Assembly: GCA_003344405.1 (NCBI GenBank)
Contig: NOWV01000068.1
Coordinates: forward strand, 186,001-250,000
DNA length: 64,000 bases
Source: Trichoplax sp. H2
Lineage: Eukaryota; Placozoa; Uniplacotomia; Trichoplacea
Reading direction: 5' to 3'
The stretch's first letter is position 1; each line of letters starts with the position of its first letter. Shown here in pieces: positions 50,774 to 63,047 of this stretch. The translations under genes were made by a program, and so were the position numbers. The notes under the pieces were generated by a model that saw only the letters and a list, made by a program, of their open reading frames with translations, was not told the origin of the DNA and ran no database searches.

Positions 50774-52030
50774 TTAAGGGTCAAAAATAAAATCATAATT
50801 ATACGGATTTGGAGAATAACTTTTATGACTTAAACTACTAATTAGACCAATGTGAGAGACAAGATTAGGCAATATTAGAAATTTCTCTAATTTATTCTTT
50901 TTAATAAAGTCATCGATAATAAAATCAATAGGTCGTTCGAGGCTATTATTGGCTAAATAATCGGCTAATAATATGGCTTTATCGAGAGGATAAATTATTG
51001 CTGGTGTACAGCACTCAGGCGCTGGGACCAGGGTATAAAATGAACGACTTAATTTGCGTAATTCGATCAAGTGTTGTCTACCAAGTAAAGCTAAAAACAA
51101 GATGGCATAACACAATACTATAATGAAAATGAGCCAAGATAGAAATATACGCCGATATCCCCTTAAAAATATATTTTTCCAGGATAGAATATTCCAAACG
51201 ATGGCAAAAACAGTAGCCAATTGACCAGATGTTATGATTAATTCAGGTACTTCTGGATTACCCCAACCTTGCCATTTTTCAGGATAATATAATTTAATAA
51301 AAGCCCAAGTCGAGCGCGATAGACTGTCAGTAGGTAAAGTCTTGTGAATAATGTAATGTAAATTTTCGATGAAATCGGTAGTTGGCAATGCATCATCTTC
51401 CAGTATAATAATATAACGTGCGTTAGTTTGGATACATTTTTTTAAGATATAAAGATAATCGACAGATTCTTTGGATGCAGTCCCATCGTTATATTGTTGA
51501 TTTTTCGATGATGATCGAGTGACAATTGGCAGATATTTGGATAATTGAACAGCATCACGATTGATTTTAGGAGGACTATTAGCATTATAAATAATTAAGG
51601 TAGTCGATGTGTCCTTATAAATTTGTGGTATTAATCTAGCAACAACTTGAGTTAAATATTTTGGATTATATTTCCGCCCAGTGGATACTAAACCAAAACA
51701 GAATTGTTGATGAGGTTGATGAAGGCGTTTGTTGAATTCTTCCTTTAATCGATCAGGACCAATATTTTGTATAAATTGTTGTAATTGTTCGTTAGCTTTA
51801 TGAGCTCTTGCTTCATTTTGATGTAATTTCTTATTAATATAATTATTCAATTCATGCTTTTTATAATAATAAGAAAATGATAAATTACGACACGTTAAAG
51901 GCATAATGACGAGGAACGTTACAAAAAAGACTAGGCTTGCAATGGCCAAAACCGATATCATATACCGTCGTAAAGCATAAGTTTGCTGTGTCGAGCTAAC
52001 CATATTGGGATAATAATGGCTTGAATTCAT
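50774..52030 (-). CDS. PGAP4: PGAP4 (TMEM246): GPI-anchor GalNAc-transferase
   Basis: A single uninterrupted frame of 418 residues. PGAP4 is a Golgi glycosyltransferase that adds the N-acetylgalactosamine side chain to the first mannose of GPI anchors after their attachment to proteins. Seen here: a short cytoplasmic N-terminus; a signal-anchor helix at about residues 25-46; a glycosyltransferase-A-like core with the metal-binding EDD in IIILEDDALPT (residues 211-213); and KLYYPEKWQG (246-255). A hydrophobic pair at about 268-283 and 296-317 matches the two-helix membrane hairpin inserted in the PGAP4 catalytic domain. LVPAPECCTPA (334-344) and NLVSHIGLISSL (389-400) follow. Human PGAP4 is 403 residues and also has one coding exon. 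The first ATG (52028-52030) is used; a second Met at residue 10 is possible. It is transcribed towards the receptor gene. Confidence 0.93.
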   Translation of the reverse strand: MNSSHYYPNMVSSTQQTYALRRYMISVLAIASLVFFVTFLVIMPLTCRNLSFSYYYKKHELNNYINKKLHQNEARAHKANEQLQQFIQNIGPDRLKEEFNKRLHQPHQQFCFGLVSTGRKYNPKYLTQVVARLIPQIYKDTSTTLIIYNANSPPKINRDAVQLSKYLPIVTRSSSKNQQYNDGTASKESVDYLYILKKCIQTNARYIIILEDDALPTTDFIENLHYIIHKTLPTDSLSRSTWAFIKLYYPEKWQGWGNPEVPELIITSGQLATVFAIVWNILSWKNIFLRGYRRIFLSWLIFIIVLCYAILFLALLGRQHLIELRKLSRSFYTLVPAPECCTPAIIYPLDKAILLADYLANNSLERPIDFIIDDFIKKNKLEKFLILPNLVSHIGLISSLSHKSYSPNPYNYDFIFDP

Positions 52031-55000
52031 CGATTAGTGTCTGCTTTGAAGATTGCGGAACGAATTCAAGTTTTGCCTAACCAGAAGAAAAGGATAACAC
52101 GTTAATTTTCTAGCGGATAGTACATTATTTTACACCTACTGGTAGCACCCACGAAATTACTCTATCACCTACATCTATATGCATCCATTCACAGTGTCAT
52201 GACAGTGTTATTAATGGTGTTGTTGCATCTTTTCCTGATGCCTATCCCAAATGATTCCTTGTTATTGTAATTAGTGTGTTATCAGATCGTCTGTAAATAG
52301 ATAGTATTTACTTACTATTGGATTAGAACAATACCGTAGGAACGAAAAAGACGCTTTCAATACTTTATGGAGTGACAAAATTACATTACTAGCCAACAAA
52401 GTAATAGAAATGTAATTTAATAGTGAGTTTACTTTCACAACTTTTGGAGGAATATTCTCGTTATGAATGAGAAGAATGGATAGACTTTTGGATTTATAAT
52501 CATACAATAGAAGTAATTTCTTCAAGACTGGATGAGAGTCTAAAATATGTTATAAATTAGAAATACACCGTTTGTTGGTACAATAGGAATATTTAATTCA
52601 AAAGATTCTATTGACTATTTCATATGCCATCAATATAATCGTCTAGAATACAGTACATAATTAAGTTCTTTGATGAAACTGCAGTCTACCATTTGTAATC
52701 ATGATTGAAATCCATCATTAAATCATACTGTATCCTGTACCGATCACAACTGAAATAAAGAAATGACTAAAATCTACTGAAAGATTTTAGTTGACTAAAC
52801 CACCTAGACACTACCCTGTAGGATTTACTACACAGTTTCAATCCATTGCAAGGGCTATACTTTACCCAATCCAAGGATCATTGCATATCCATTAATACTC
52901 GTAAATGATAACGTACGGTATACGACATTTTCAATGACTAAAAAATTGACTTAAATTAGTCGAAAAGATTGTTATACTCTGATTGTTATTCAATTTTACC
53001 CAACGCTTCTATTTCTTATTGAAGGCAGACTAGCATCTTAATGATAGAGGATTCTTCTGACTTTAATGTACAACAGACTACAAGTGCCTAAGATCAACTC
53101 ATCCAAGAGTCGATTTTCTCTTCTTGTTCGTTCCATTCAAGACAATAACCATGAATTGAATATATAAATATAGTAATTACTAATTAAAATGGCTACCTAT
53201 CCTTCAAAGTAATATAAACATAGAAGTACATTCTGCCAACGGATTGATACGCAATAACTGAATAAAAGGTGAATTTACGACATTTCAACATCCAAATCAT
53301 GAGTTTAATCTGCTTACCGGATTTGCAAATAGCGTTGTAGAATAATTATAATGAATTAGTATTATTCCAACTTGCTCATCGATCAAAATACAAACAACTG
53401 GCGTTGATAATGTCAAGCATATCATCAGTTATAGCTTGGATAGCACAAAGATTACTTTCATTTTAATGTCATGCAACCAATCTATTGGAAGGAAAGGTTC
53501 AAATCCAACTGTTTAATAGGCTTGGATGGATTGCCTACTGTGATCAGGCACGTTTCTTGATGAGATTTTGCAGTCTTTGGGAAAGTATCTGCTAGGAATC
53601 TGCGAGAGCAAGCTCTATACTAGTCTATACAGTATACGTACTGTATACGTACTGTACTATACAAGCTAGATGAAAACATGTCCGTCCAGGTCCATTCCGT
53701 TGTGTTGGCGAGAGCTTCCTTGGGAGCTCCCATCGTATGGACTGGAATGATGTCATGATTAATTCTGCCGCATTAAAATGAACTTACTCACTCTCTCTCT
53801 ATCGAACTAGAGAGAAAACTGATCTACAAGGCAAAAAATTTTAGATAGAAGAGGAGTATTTAGTAGTCACTGGTATGACCGGGGAGCTTGTTAATCAAGG
53901 GGTTTGAAAGAGATACTGCAGAACCTTATTCGGAGATTTGTAGCATACAGTTTCTGCACTTAGGGTAACAGTCGGGATGCATCTCGTGATTTATAATATG
54001 CTTTTATGGTCTCATTTTGAAATACTGAGATGTAGCATGCTATGGCTGAAGTTTCTGGTAAACCTATCGAAATTACCGTAGGTACAATCCTTTATGATAG
54101 TAAATTGTTGTCTTTTGTCTGTTAGTTAAGCTGTGTTATATCCGCGTATATTGAGTACGAGTAACAAATTACTTCACTTACTGAATTTCGTTGTTTCTTT
54201 CTTAACTGTAAATAAATCACAGTATTTTTGACTCATATGGTGCTGTTAACGGTTTCCAGTGTAGAATAAACTTAGAGATCTAATTGGAAGTATACTAATC
54301 GCTGTAGCCTATAAAATGCGATAACGTCCTCCACAGCTTTGTGCTTGGTACCTTTGCTGCAAGTTAATAACATTGACGTGGTATGCATTAGAATAGCAAA
54401 CGTAAATCGAAGCTTTAGCCTATAATAAATAATTAAATTAGAATATATCTTGCAATCGTAATTTGCAGCTGCTCATACTCTAGAAGTACTCTGCCATGCT
54501 TTCTACAGCAATTAAGACCAGACAGTTAACTACGATATAACCAAATCTCTATACATCAAAATTGCAGCCCCTTGAATCAAGAAAGCAGATCTTGTGGTGA
54601 TTGTAATTGGCCAACATATAGTGTCGGAGCTAAGTTAGCTAAGTGAGCTATAAACACTTATTAAGACCCAAACTTCATTATGCTGGTAATAATTAGCACA
54701 GGATAGAGCTTTGGGCCTATAATTATAATGTGAGAATTGTAATTTGATACTAGCTATGTAATAAGGATATTCAGTATCTTGGTGGTTCATGCCTGCCAAA
54801 TTATCGTAATACAGTGTCTAAATAGCACTTGATAACTATACTGTAGTCTTTTTTTGCTACTGCTTAGGTTGAGTGGGTTATGAAGAAGTGAGAAGAAGCA
54901 ACTCGTCGTTTGGGATTGAACAAATAGGGGGATGTTTCTTGAACCCAGAAATGGACCAGAACTGCTTCATGCTCTTTCTAACTTATATACTCAATATTTT

Positions 55001-56087
55001 AATTACATTCACGCTGCACTAAGGACTAGCAGTATAGTATACAGGACTAGGAATTATTGAAGAGTCTCTAAACTGACTGTGGCCAAACGAGTAACAAGTA
55101 ACGAGCTAATGAACAGCTCTAGCTAACACCAGGAAAATGAGGGAATCTTTCTCGTTACCATGGAAACGGTATTGGATATAATTCTCCCACTCCTACAGCA
55201 AGCCCCAAAACATCCATCCGGTAAATGATTAAGACTAAGTACACTGGAGATATTCTACTCTTTTAGCAAATGTATAAAAAAGTACAGGGGCTAGTGATTC
55301 TATTTTATTATTACTTTCTACGGTGGGAGTACTGCTTGTAACTTATTCTAACGCATTCAGTAGTGCTGTGATCGAACAATATTATCTACGACTAACATGA
55401 GTATTACTAGAGTAAACTGTCGAACAATGAGACCAACAGTCTACCATCACATAATTCTATATGTACATTACGCCGATTGACCGATTCTGTTATACAAAAC
55501 AGAATATTTTCTGCACTCGTATAACTACCTTCTAGGCGTGTGCTGACTATTTAAATAGAACATGACCGTAGTTACACTACTAGCGCAATAGTAGTGTACC
55601 GGATATTCATCCATTACTAATGTAATAGTGCCTCTAGAATAACACGAATAGTATTGACTGCATCACTTAACTACCGATAGAAGTTGAAGGAATGCTGGTC
55701 AATCGATCATAGGCGTAACGTTGACTAGCCATGAAAAGCTAGATACATAAGTAGATTAGCATATAGACTATATCGACAAGGAGTATTACATTTCTGCATA
55801 CGTATTAATGTGAAATTTTAATTTTAATACTTTACCGACATTGTCATAAAAGTAATGCTACCTCCTTCCAATAATACGCTACTATAAACTACACTATTGC
55901 AACAAAAATTGTTGGATACCCATCTACGGTAGTATAAAGCATCTCCAATAAGGGCGAATTACCGCAAGAAACAATTCTAACGATTGATTCAATTACGCGC
56001 TCTGAGATATAGTTTTAAAACAAACTCTAACTTGTATTCCTATTCGTGGATCGAATTTAATATCAGAATTGGAAACTATTGAACATC
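52031..56087. other. Head-to-head intergenic region between PGAP4 and the WD40 gene
   Basis: About 4 kb with no open frame longer than about 85 codons and no domain signal. It must contain both promoters. Visible items are an 11 bp direct repeat in a self-complementary context at 53628-53655, a short CT/AG hairpin near 53794-53817, and a group of small perfect hairpins at 55484-55640. No TATA box can be chosen reliably in this AT-rich sequence. Confidence 0.5.
55573..55598. other. Perfect 9 bp hairpin upstream of the WD40 gene
   Basis: TACACTACT (55573-55581) pairs with AGTAGTGTA (55590-55598) across an 8-nt loop. Another 8 bp hairpin (ATTCTGTT/AACAGAAT) lies at 55484-55505. Both are 500-600 bases before the WD40 start codon. 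Confidence 0.4.
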
Positions 56088-59000
56088 ATGTCTATGGAAA
56101 GGCAGTTCTTTATCAAAGATTCGCATAACAAGCAAATTACAGCTATTGGTTATCATCCAGCACGCCGGGTTTATATCATCGGCTTCGAAGGTGAGTTTGA
56201 CGATACAATCTTAAGATAGATCAGTGCACTTCATGACAACGTTAGAACGCTACATTTATCTGGCACTAACTTAATATATAATTATTAAACTGTATAGTAT
56301 GTCTTGTATCTGATAATATTGTGAATATCTCTTAAACATGGATTACTTGATATCAATCAGTACTAGAAAGGAATTTCAAGGGTGGTGTAGTTTAAATTAA
56401 CGCTGTATTACGTAGGCGCTATCATTACTAGTAGTTTTCTTTTAGAACCCTACATTAATCTGGCACAAACATAATATATAATTATTTAACTGTATAGTAT
56501 TTTTCGTATCTAATAATATAGCGAGTACATCTTAAACATGAATTACTTGGCATTAACCAATACTACAAACGAATTTTAGGGATAGCGTCGTTTAAATTAA
56601 CGATGCATTACGTAGGCACCAGCATTACTAGTAATGTTCTTATATCTTGATTGCATTACCGTCAAACTTCTAATAGCTTATGATAATGTCTATTTATAGC
56701 TCAATTTCAAGCCAAAATCAAGTGTGACATTACTATTCATTCCATAATCACTTGACAATTTGAAGAGAATGCGATCACGTCAAATTGATCATACGGTCAA
56801 AAACTTATGATACATTCTTCTAATTGGTTAGCTAATAACAGCTTTCATATTCTCTATCGTTACATTTCAGTTACTATCCCTTATTACAATCAGAAACAAA
56901 TTTTCAAACTTTTCTATCTAAATATAGTAATAGCAATCTTGTACTGTAAATCTCGTCTTCACACTACTAAATATACTAATACTTGTATTCACTCCTTTAT
57001 TGCATAATATTGCACAATTAAAATCACAACCAATTATCTAACTTTTCAAAATATGGTGCTTAAAAATATTGTACACCTAGGATTTCTATTAAACGAAGAA
57101 ATCTTTGCAACTCTTGCACAAGAGTATTAATCATTATTTATAATCCTTCTGGTTTGTAAGGAGATACTGTAAGATCAAAAATTTTTGACCACAAGGAAAA
57201 AATTTTCATGGACTACTTGTATAATAATTCAGATGCCACAAACTATAAATTTTGCATACTACAAGCTGTTTCTTGACAACAAATCGTTCTAATAAAACTA
57301 TAATACTGTAGATGGTCTTACTAAAACTATGGAAGTGGATACAGGCCAAGTGATATCGTCAACCCAATTACATTCCGGTTGGATAACGGATTATTTTTAC
57401 TGGTAAGGAACAAATGATTAATTCGATGAAATTAAAATTGTAGCTTAACAGTAGCATTTCAAATTCGAAATTCTCTATTGCTACTTATGATAGGGCTGAA
57501 TCAAAACTTTTTTTCTCATCATCTAATGATGGAACAATTATTGCTTGGGGTACCGCTGGATCAGCACATGAGATTTTTGGTGTAAGTTGACTGATTTTCA
57601 GCTCCTATTATATGTAATGTTGACATTCATATAGAAATAGTGTTATCTTACCAATTGAATGCCATGCCTCATTTAATTTAAAAACTTTTCAAAGTAAAAT
57701 TTTAGAGCTTTTACTAATTGTCTTAATTTAAACAATTGTATTTTCTTATAATTATTTGTAGCTGGGATTGCCAATCTATGCGATGGGCTTTAATTCGCGA
57801 AAAAATTTACTAGTATTGGGTGTTAAAAATGGTGTCTTTTTGTTTGCTTTAAAGTATGGTACGTGAACAACGATGTCCAGTAGTAATTCATTTATAAGAC
57901 GATTTTCTTATCATTTTCGATATTTCATTTTTTGATATTTCCTTCATTTTAGAACTATCCAAAGATGCTAATAGCCTATTTGAGAATGACACACGTAATA
58001 TATACAAATTTTAAATATATTCTGAGAATTGTTTACATGCATTTTAAGTCATCGGAAGTTATCAAACTTCAAGAATATTAATTCCTATAACTACTGTAGT
58101 GCAAAATTAATTATTACGTCTATTATTCTCTTTAGTTAGCAATTTCTTAGCTATCGGATATTTTAAATTTAATTTAAGTAAAGATAGATACTGTACAGCT
58201 ATACAGTAATCACAAATGCAACCAAAAAGAAAGCTATTTGAAAATTTAATTTCTGCAATAGCATTATTATTAAATATCAAGGCTTATTTTAATATAGCCT
58301 TTGTTTCGGAAGAAAACGATGATATTGTCAAGTGCATCCGATGTAATGAATCTCGTGTTTATACTGGAAGGTAAAACATTTACCTATTAAGCATTTCGTT
58401 AAATTTATACTCAGAGATAATATTAGAAGTAATCGTACTACTAAATTAAATCAGCCGGCTTATATGCCGGCCATGGTACTGATTTGATATGTAGACCTGT
58501 TTTAGTGATGATCTTATATTATAAGTTTTACTTAATTGCAGTTATGATCGGCGCTTAATTATCTATGACGCCTATTATTATCCAGGGGATGTTGGATTAA
58601 AAATTGTAACCAAGTAAGTCTTGAATATCGTAAGCATTTAATTAATAATTGAGCAAAGTTTAAATCAATTAGTATCGCATACGTATAATATATGGGATTG
58701 TTCAACTACGGAAACGCAGCTGTTTAAATTAATATCAGATTACCTCCGTAATTTAATGAATGGTATTGATATTTACATCCGGTATATGGTATAGATATCT
58801 TGAGCCATTCAAAAAGTAGTAGTTATAATTGTTAACGTGCATAGTTGGCGTATTATTAAATTATCATACCGCATAAAAGATGAATTTTGTGGTACAATTT
58901 ATTTATATACACTTAAGAAATGATAAGCCAGTTAAAATTCTAAAACTGCGTCTAATATGCCAATTAGTTAAATACGTAGAGCATGCTATCTTTTTATATG

Positions 59001-62000
59001 TTCGTTTAAAGCTATATTATCAGAATTCATAATTGAAAATAACAAACAATTTAACGTTTATAGCGGAGGAGTCTCTATTCTAATATATAAAGATTAAAGT
59101 CTATTCCTTAATTATACTATTTAAATTTAATTACATAAATCATTTGTAACATAATTTAATTTACAAAATTTCATAGAGTTAATGCAGCCCATGATGCTGG
59201 AATAACATCATTAGAAATTTTTTCGGATAACGAAAACAATACTTGGTAAAGCTATAATCTCTTGATGTTCGTATTGTTTGTGCTAGACAGCTTTAATGTT
59301 ACTGAATCTTCAGCTACCGTTAGTAATCTCTATTTTTGATTTAGGATTGTAACTGGATCATTTGATAAAATTGTTAAAGTTTGGTCACAAGATGGTAAAG
59401 TCATTTTGAAGCATGATGCTTTCACGTATGTATTAAGCACGCGAATGAAATATATAGTCATCCAGCATCTAAAGAGTCACTCTAAATTTAAAATTTCTGT
59501 AAAGAAGAACCGGTATTGGTTAAAATTTTTTATGTACATTTTATGATGTCATATAAACATTTTAATCTATAATTCAATTGATGATAGGGAAGCAATTAAC
59601 GATTTATGCTACGTTCAACGTTCAAAAACCATATGGATAGCTGCTGGATCACCTAAAGCTAATTTATTTGACCCGAAAACTGGAGAAGATGTAAATACTA
59701 GCTATTATCTATTATATTGCGAATTTAATACTTATTTAATGAATATAATGATAAATGAAGATTTATGTATTTATAAAAACAAATAAAAAATTACAAATTG
59801 ACGGTTATGATAGGTTTCTGATTTTATCGGAACATTTCAAAATGATGATTATGAGGGAGAAAAGTAAGTGTTTTACAGTTATGGAGATGATTATGAGTCT
59901 CTCGAAATCCATTTAGATTCAAAAATAACTTGGTTAATGTTTTCTGCTGGAATATAATTTAATCCACCTTATCTTAGCTATATCTTTACATCTTATAAAT
60001 TTTTCTAAATTTGTTTAAATTCAAAAACAACTTGCTTAATCTACTTTGCTGGAATATAATTTAATTCATCTTATTTTAGCTACATCATTACATCTTTAAT
60101 GTATGTTCACGAAATGAATACGGTTATTGGTAAGACTTACATTTAATCTATAAGAGGTTTCTCAATGAGTTGTCATCTAATATTAGAAAAAGACTCTTTA
60201 CAGCTATAGTTGATTCTATCAAACTGATTGTATCGAAGTCATAAAAGTTCGTAAGTAGTATATGCAATGTGATAAATTTGGAAATTTATTTAGCATCAAC
60301 GAATCGAAGGCAGATTATCACTTGGAAGTACAATCCATCTGGTTGTGTGACTGCACTCAAATTTCATAGTGGTTTGGATTCATTAACTTATAGTAAGGAA
60401 AATTTAATCTCCTCCGATAATGTATGGCTTATTAACATCAGTTAAATAAGTAGTATATTAAAATTTTTACATTCTTATTCGAACTTAGTTTTTAACTGTT
60501 AGGGTCACTTCAGCCAGAAGATCAGTCTCTAGTGTTATTCTTTTATCGTATTAGTAACAAATTATTGAATTAGTAGTACTCCATATCACAGTGTTTGGGC
60601 TATCGAATGGAATAGATAAAAGTTGGATTTATTTTGAAGAAAATATTTTTAAATGTCTTACGTCGATTATGATGCAATTTGAATTGTACTTACATAAGTA
60701 AAATAGATACTGTCTGTGTAGGCTGATATTTACTAACTATAAATGAATTTTTATCTGATTGCACTTCGGGGATAACTAAGATAATTATTAATTATATTAA
60801 GCGAACAGTAAAAGGCATTAAAATTACTAGATAAAATAAATGAAATAAGTAATAGCTTCATTAATCATAGTATAAATTAATAGATAGGCCAGCAATTACC
60901 GTATAGCAATGTCTAAATTATGTGAATTCTAAAGAAGTACATTAATAATAATTTAATTCCAACTATTTAAATATGTACACAGTTATTGATGACCGGGCCA
61001 GTAAATGCATGAAATCATCAGAATGTTGCTTCAAATATTAGTGTTATGGATTACTAAATAAGCCGATATAATAACAGATGATGAAGTTATTTCAGATATT
61101 ATCAGTATTTATTAATTACCGGAAGAATACAAAAGTGTACTAATATGCAGTGACATTACTCTAAAAAAAAGCAATTAGATTGTTCGATTTATGGGAAATA
61201 TTAATTTTAAAGATAACGATAGAATTTTATTGTAAGATTAATAGGTATGTATTATCATTTTGTAACTAGCATACATTTATTTTTTACTTTTTAGCTCGCA
61301 AAGCTCCAATTTTAATGTTTACTGGTACTACTAAAGGAGAAATTGCCAAATGGGAGCAATTGCAAGCCAATAATTTCACTTACACGAAAGAAATTTATAA
61401 TTATTCCGAAGCCACCTCAAAATTAGCTATACAATTAATGGAAAAGCAGGAAGAAGATTGCAGAAAAGTCTATAACGTCAATCGTGAAAGATTTCTATCG
61501 TCAATATCATCGATTATTACCACTGGTGATTCTAATCCATCTCGACAATCATTCAGTCCCTCAATACTATCGTCATCATCCAGCGAAAGCACGGTAATAA
61601 GCAGATTTAATCAGAAAACAACAAATAGTATAAATTTATTTCTCTGAAATACCAGCACAAGATTTAACCATAAATTAGTTCTTTACTTACTTACCTTTCC
61701 TGCATGACTTCTCGTATAATTCTACAATATAGGCATTAAATAGAGTACGTAGTAGCAACAACTGCGCATATATCAAGTCTATCTTTATTGAAAGCCTAGA
61801 TGACTTGGTTATTGCTTCAGAAGACAGCAATATTTGTAAGTTAGTGACATAATTTGAAAAATTTGGAGAGGACGAATAATATAATTGAATAGAATAACGG
61901 CCATTCCAATTATTAAATGTTGATTTATTGAGAATACCAATACGTTTACATTCATACTTTTAATTTGTTGCTTTCATGCTATAAGATCAGTATCTCATGT

Positions 62001-63047
62001 ACTTGACAAAATCTTAAAGTATCCATTTTTATAAATATGTGTAGATGTTTGGGGCTTTGATGAAACCGCTATCAATTTATTGAACAATATTGATCCTCCT
62101 AAAGATGCAGGCCTAGTTGAGAGATATTCTGTATTGCTTGATGCTAATTCAGACTTACTAAAGAAACATGGTAGCCTACAAGCGGTAGGTATAGAATAGA
62201 TTACATATTTTTATTAATAACTGTGTACATAGAGCCATTGCAACATAGAGATTTTATAGCGATTATATCATTAAATCAATTACGTTTCTATATAGCTTTT
62301 AATGCATTTACTACTGTTATAAATCAGTATAGGAAATTTTATAGCGAATTTGTTCAAATGATAGCTTACTAATGATCTTAATTATGAAAAATTGCTCCAA
62401 GCATACTTAATTAATCTTTGCACATGCTATCATTTCATTAATTATCTGCAAAATCAGTTGATATTTAAAAGTATTCTGAATATGGATATTTCCACGTAGA
62501 ATTAAGTTATTATAATCTGCAATTATCTAGGATCAGGAATCTGTTAATAATCGTGTTGCTGGCTTCATTTGTAAATTTGTTTTAACTGGTCATACAGGCT
62601 GTGTGACTAGCTTAGCAGTTGTTGAACGAGGGAGTGGATATGACACAACTTATTTGGTGGGTAGAACTTATTTGTATATGGATTAAGGCTGTCATCAAGT
62701 TCTATAGGGTGCTTTGGAAGTTACATAGTAACAGAGCCAAGATAATTGATTTGAAAATGTTATTATTTCAGATTAGCGGTGGTTGGGATCGTAAGATCTA
62801 TGTATGGGATTTAGAAGCAAAAAAGTAAACCATTTGCCTTTTATGAGTGCACACACTATGCAGATTCTACGTTTAGAGTCGATATTATTATCTGAATTTA
62901 AATATGGATATTAATTTCTACTACTTTGATTGTAATTGTTTATTCCAGACTTCATGATATTTTGCGAGGGGATGATGATTATAGCAACAATAACGATGAA
63001 CTAGCTTCGGATGGTATTATATTGGACATTGAGTATTGTAAAGAAAG
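56088..63047 (+). CDS. WD40-repeat protein, 19 exons, 3' partial
   Basis: Exons inferred: 56088-56190, 57312-57402, 57452-57581, 57762-57858, 57953-57994, 58298-58370, 58542-58613, 59177-59245, 59345-59425, 59588-59690, 59814-59863, 60080-60129, 60294-60392, 61295-61593, 61733-61835, 62045-62184, 62531-62656, 62772-62824, 62949-63047. Every join keeps the frame, giving about 626 residues. It starts MSMERQFFIKDSHNKQ. WD-type blades are visible: SSSNDGTIIAWG, GRSYDRRLIIYD, HDAGITSLEI...VTGSFDKIVKVW, VIASTNRRQIITWKY, LMFTGTTKGEIAKWE and LTGHTGCVTSL...ISGGWDRKIYVWD. At least nine blades suggest two propellers. A Lys/Glu/Ser-rich insert (QLMEKQEEDCRKVYNV...) interrupts them at 61400-61590. The last donor (63048) is phase 2, so coding continues past the clear part. 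No specific family is recognised; WD40 propellers are protein-interaction scaffolds. Confidence 0.8.
56244..56645. repeat. Two-copy 200 bp tandem duplication in WD40 intron 1
   Basis: Copies start near 56251 (TACATTTATCTGGCAC) and 56451 (TACATTAATCTGGCAC). They share ATAATATATAATTATT.AACTGTATAGTAT, CTTAAACATG.ATTACTTG and GCATTACGTAGGC segments, with moderate divergence. Confidence 0.9.
58446..58487. other. GC-rich intronic hairpin
   Basis: Outer stem AAATCAG (58448-58454) pairs with CTGATTT (58479-58485). Inner stem CCGGC (58455-58459) pairs with GCCGG (58466-58470) around TTATAT, with an 8-base bulge CCATGGTA on the 3' side. The GC-rich core stands out in an AT-rich intron of the WD40 gene. 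Confidence 0.5.
59915..60115. repeat. Intronic duplication copying a 3' splice site and exon start
   Basis: Two copies about 103 bases apart (near 59916 and 60019) share ATTCAAAAACAACTTG, GCTGGAATATAATTTAAT and CTTAT.TTAGCTA.ATC. The second copy supplies the real acceptor (AG at 60078-60079) and first bases of exon 60080-60129. The first copy carries a matching acceptor at 59976-59977, but its reading frame soon stops and no donor follows in place. Confidence 0.75.

Noticed and set aside
53505-53520. GGTTCAAATCC resembling a tRNA T-loop
   Set aside because: The flanking bases cannot form the T-stem and no anticodon or acceptor stem could be folded upstream.
57312-63047. Bacterial-style gene or pseudogene interpretation of the fragmented WD40 frames
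   Set aside because: Every break coincides with GT-AG boundaries in consistent phase, which fits a spliced gene rather than a decayed one.
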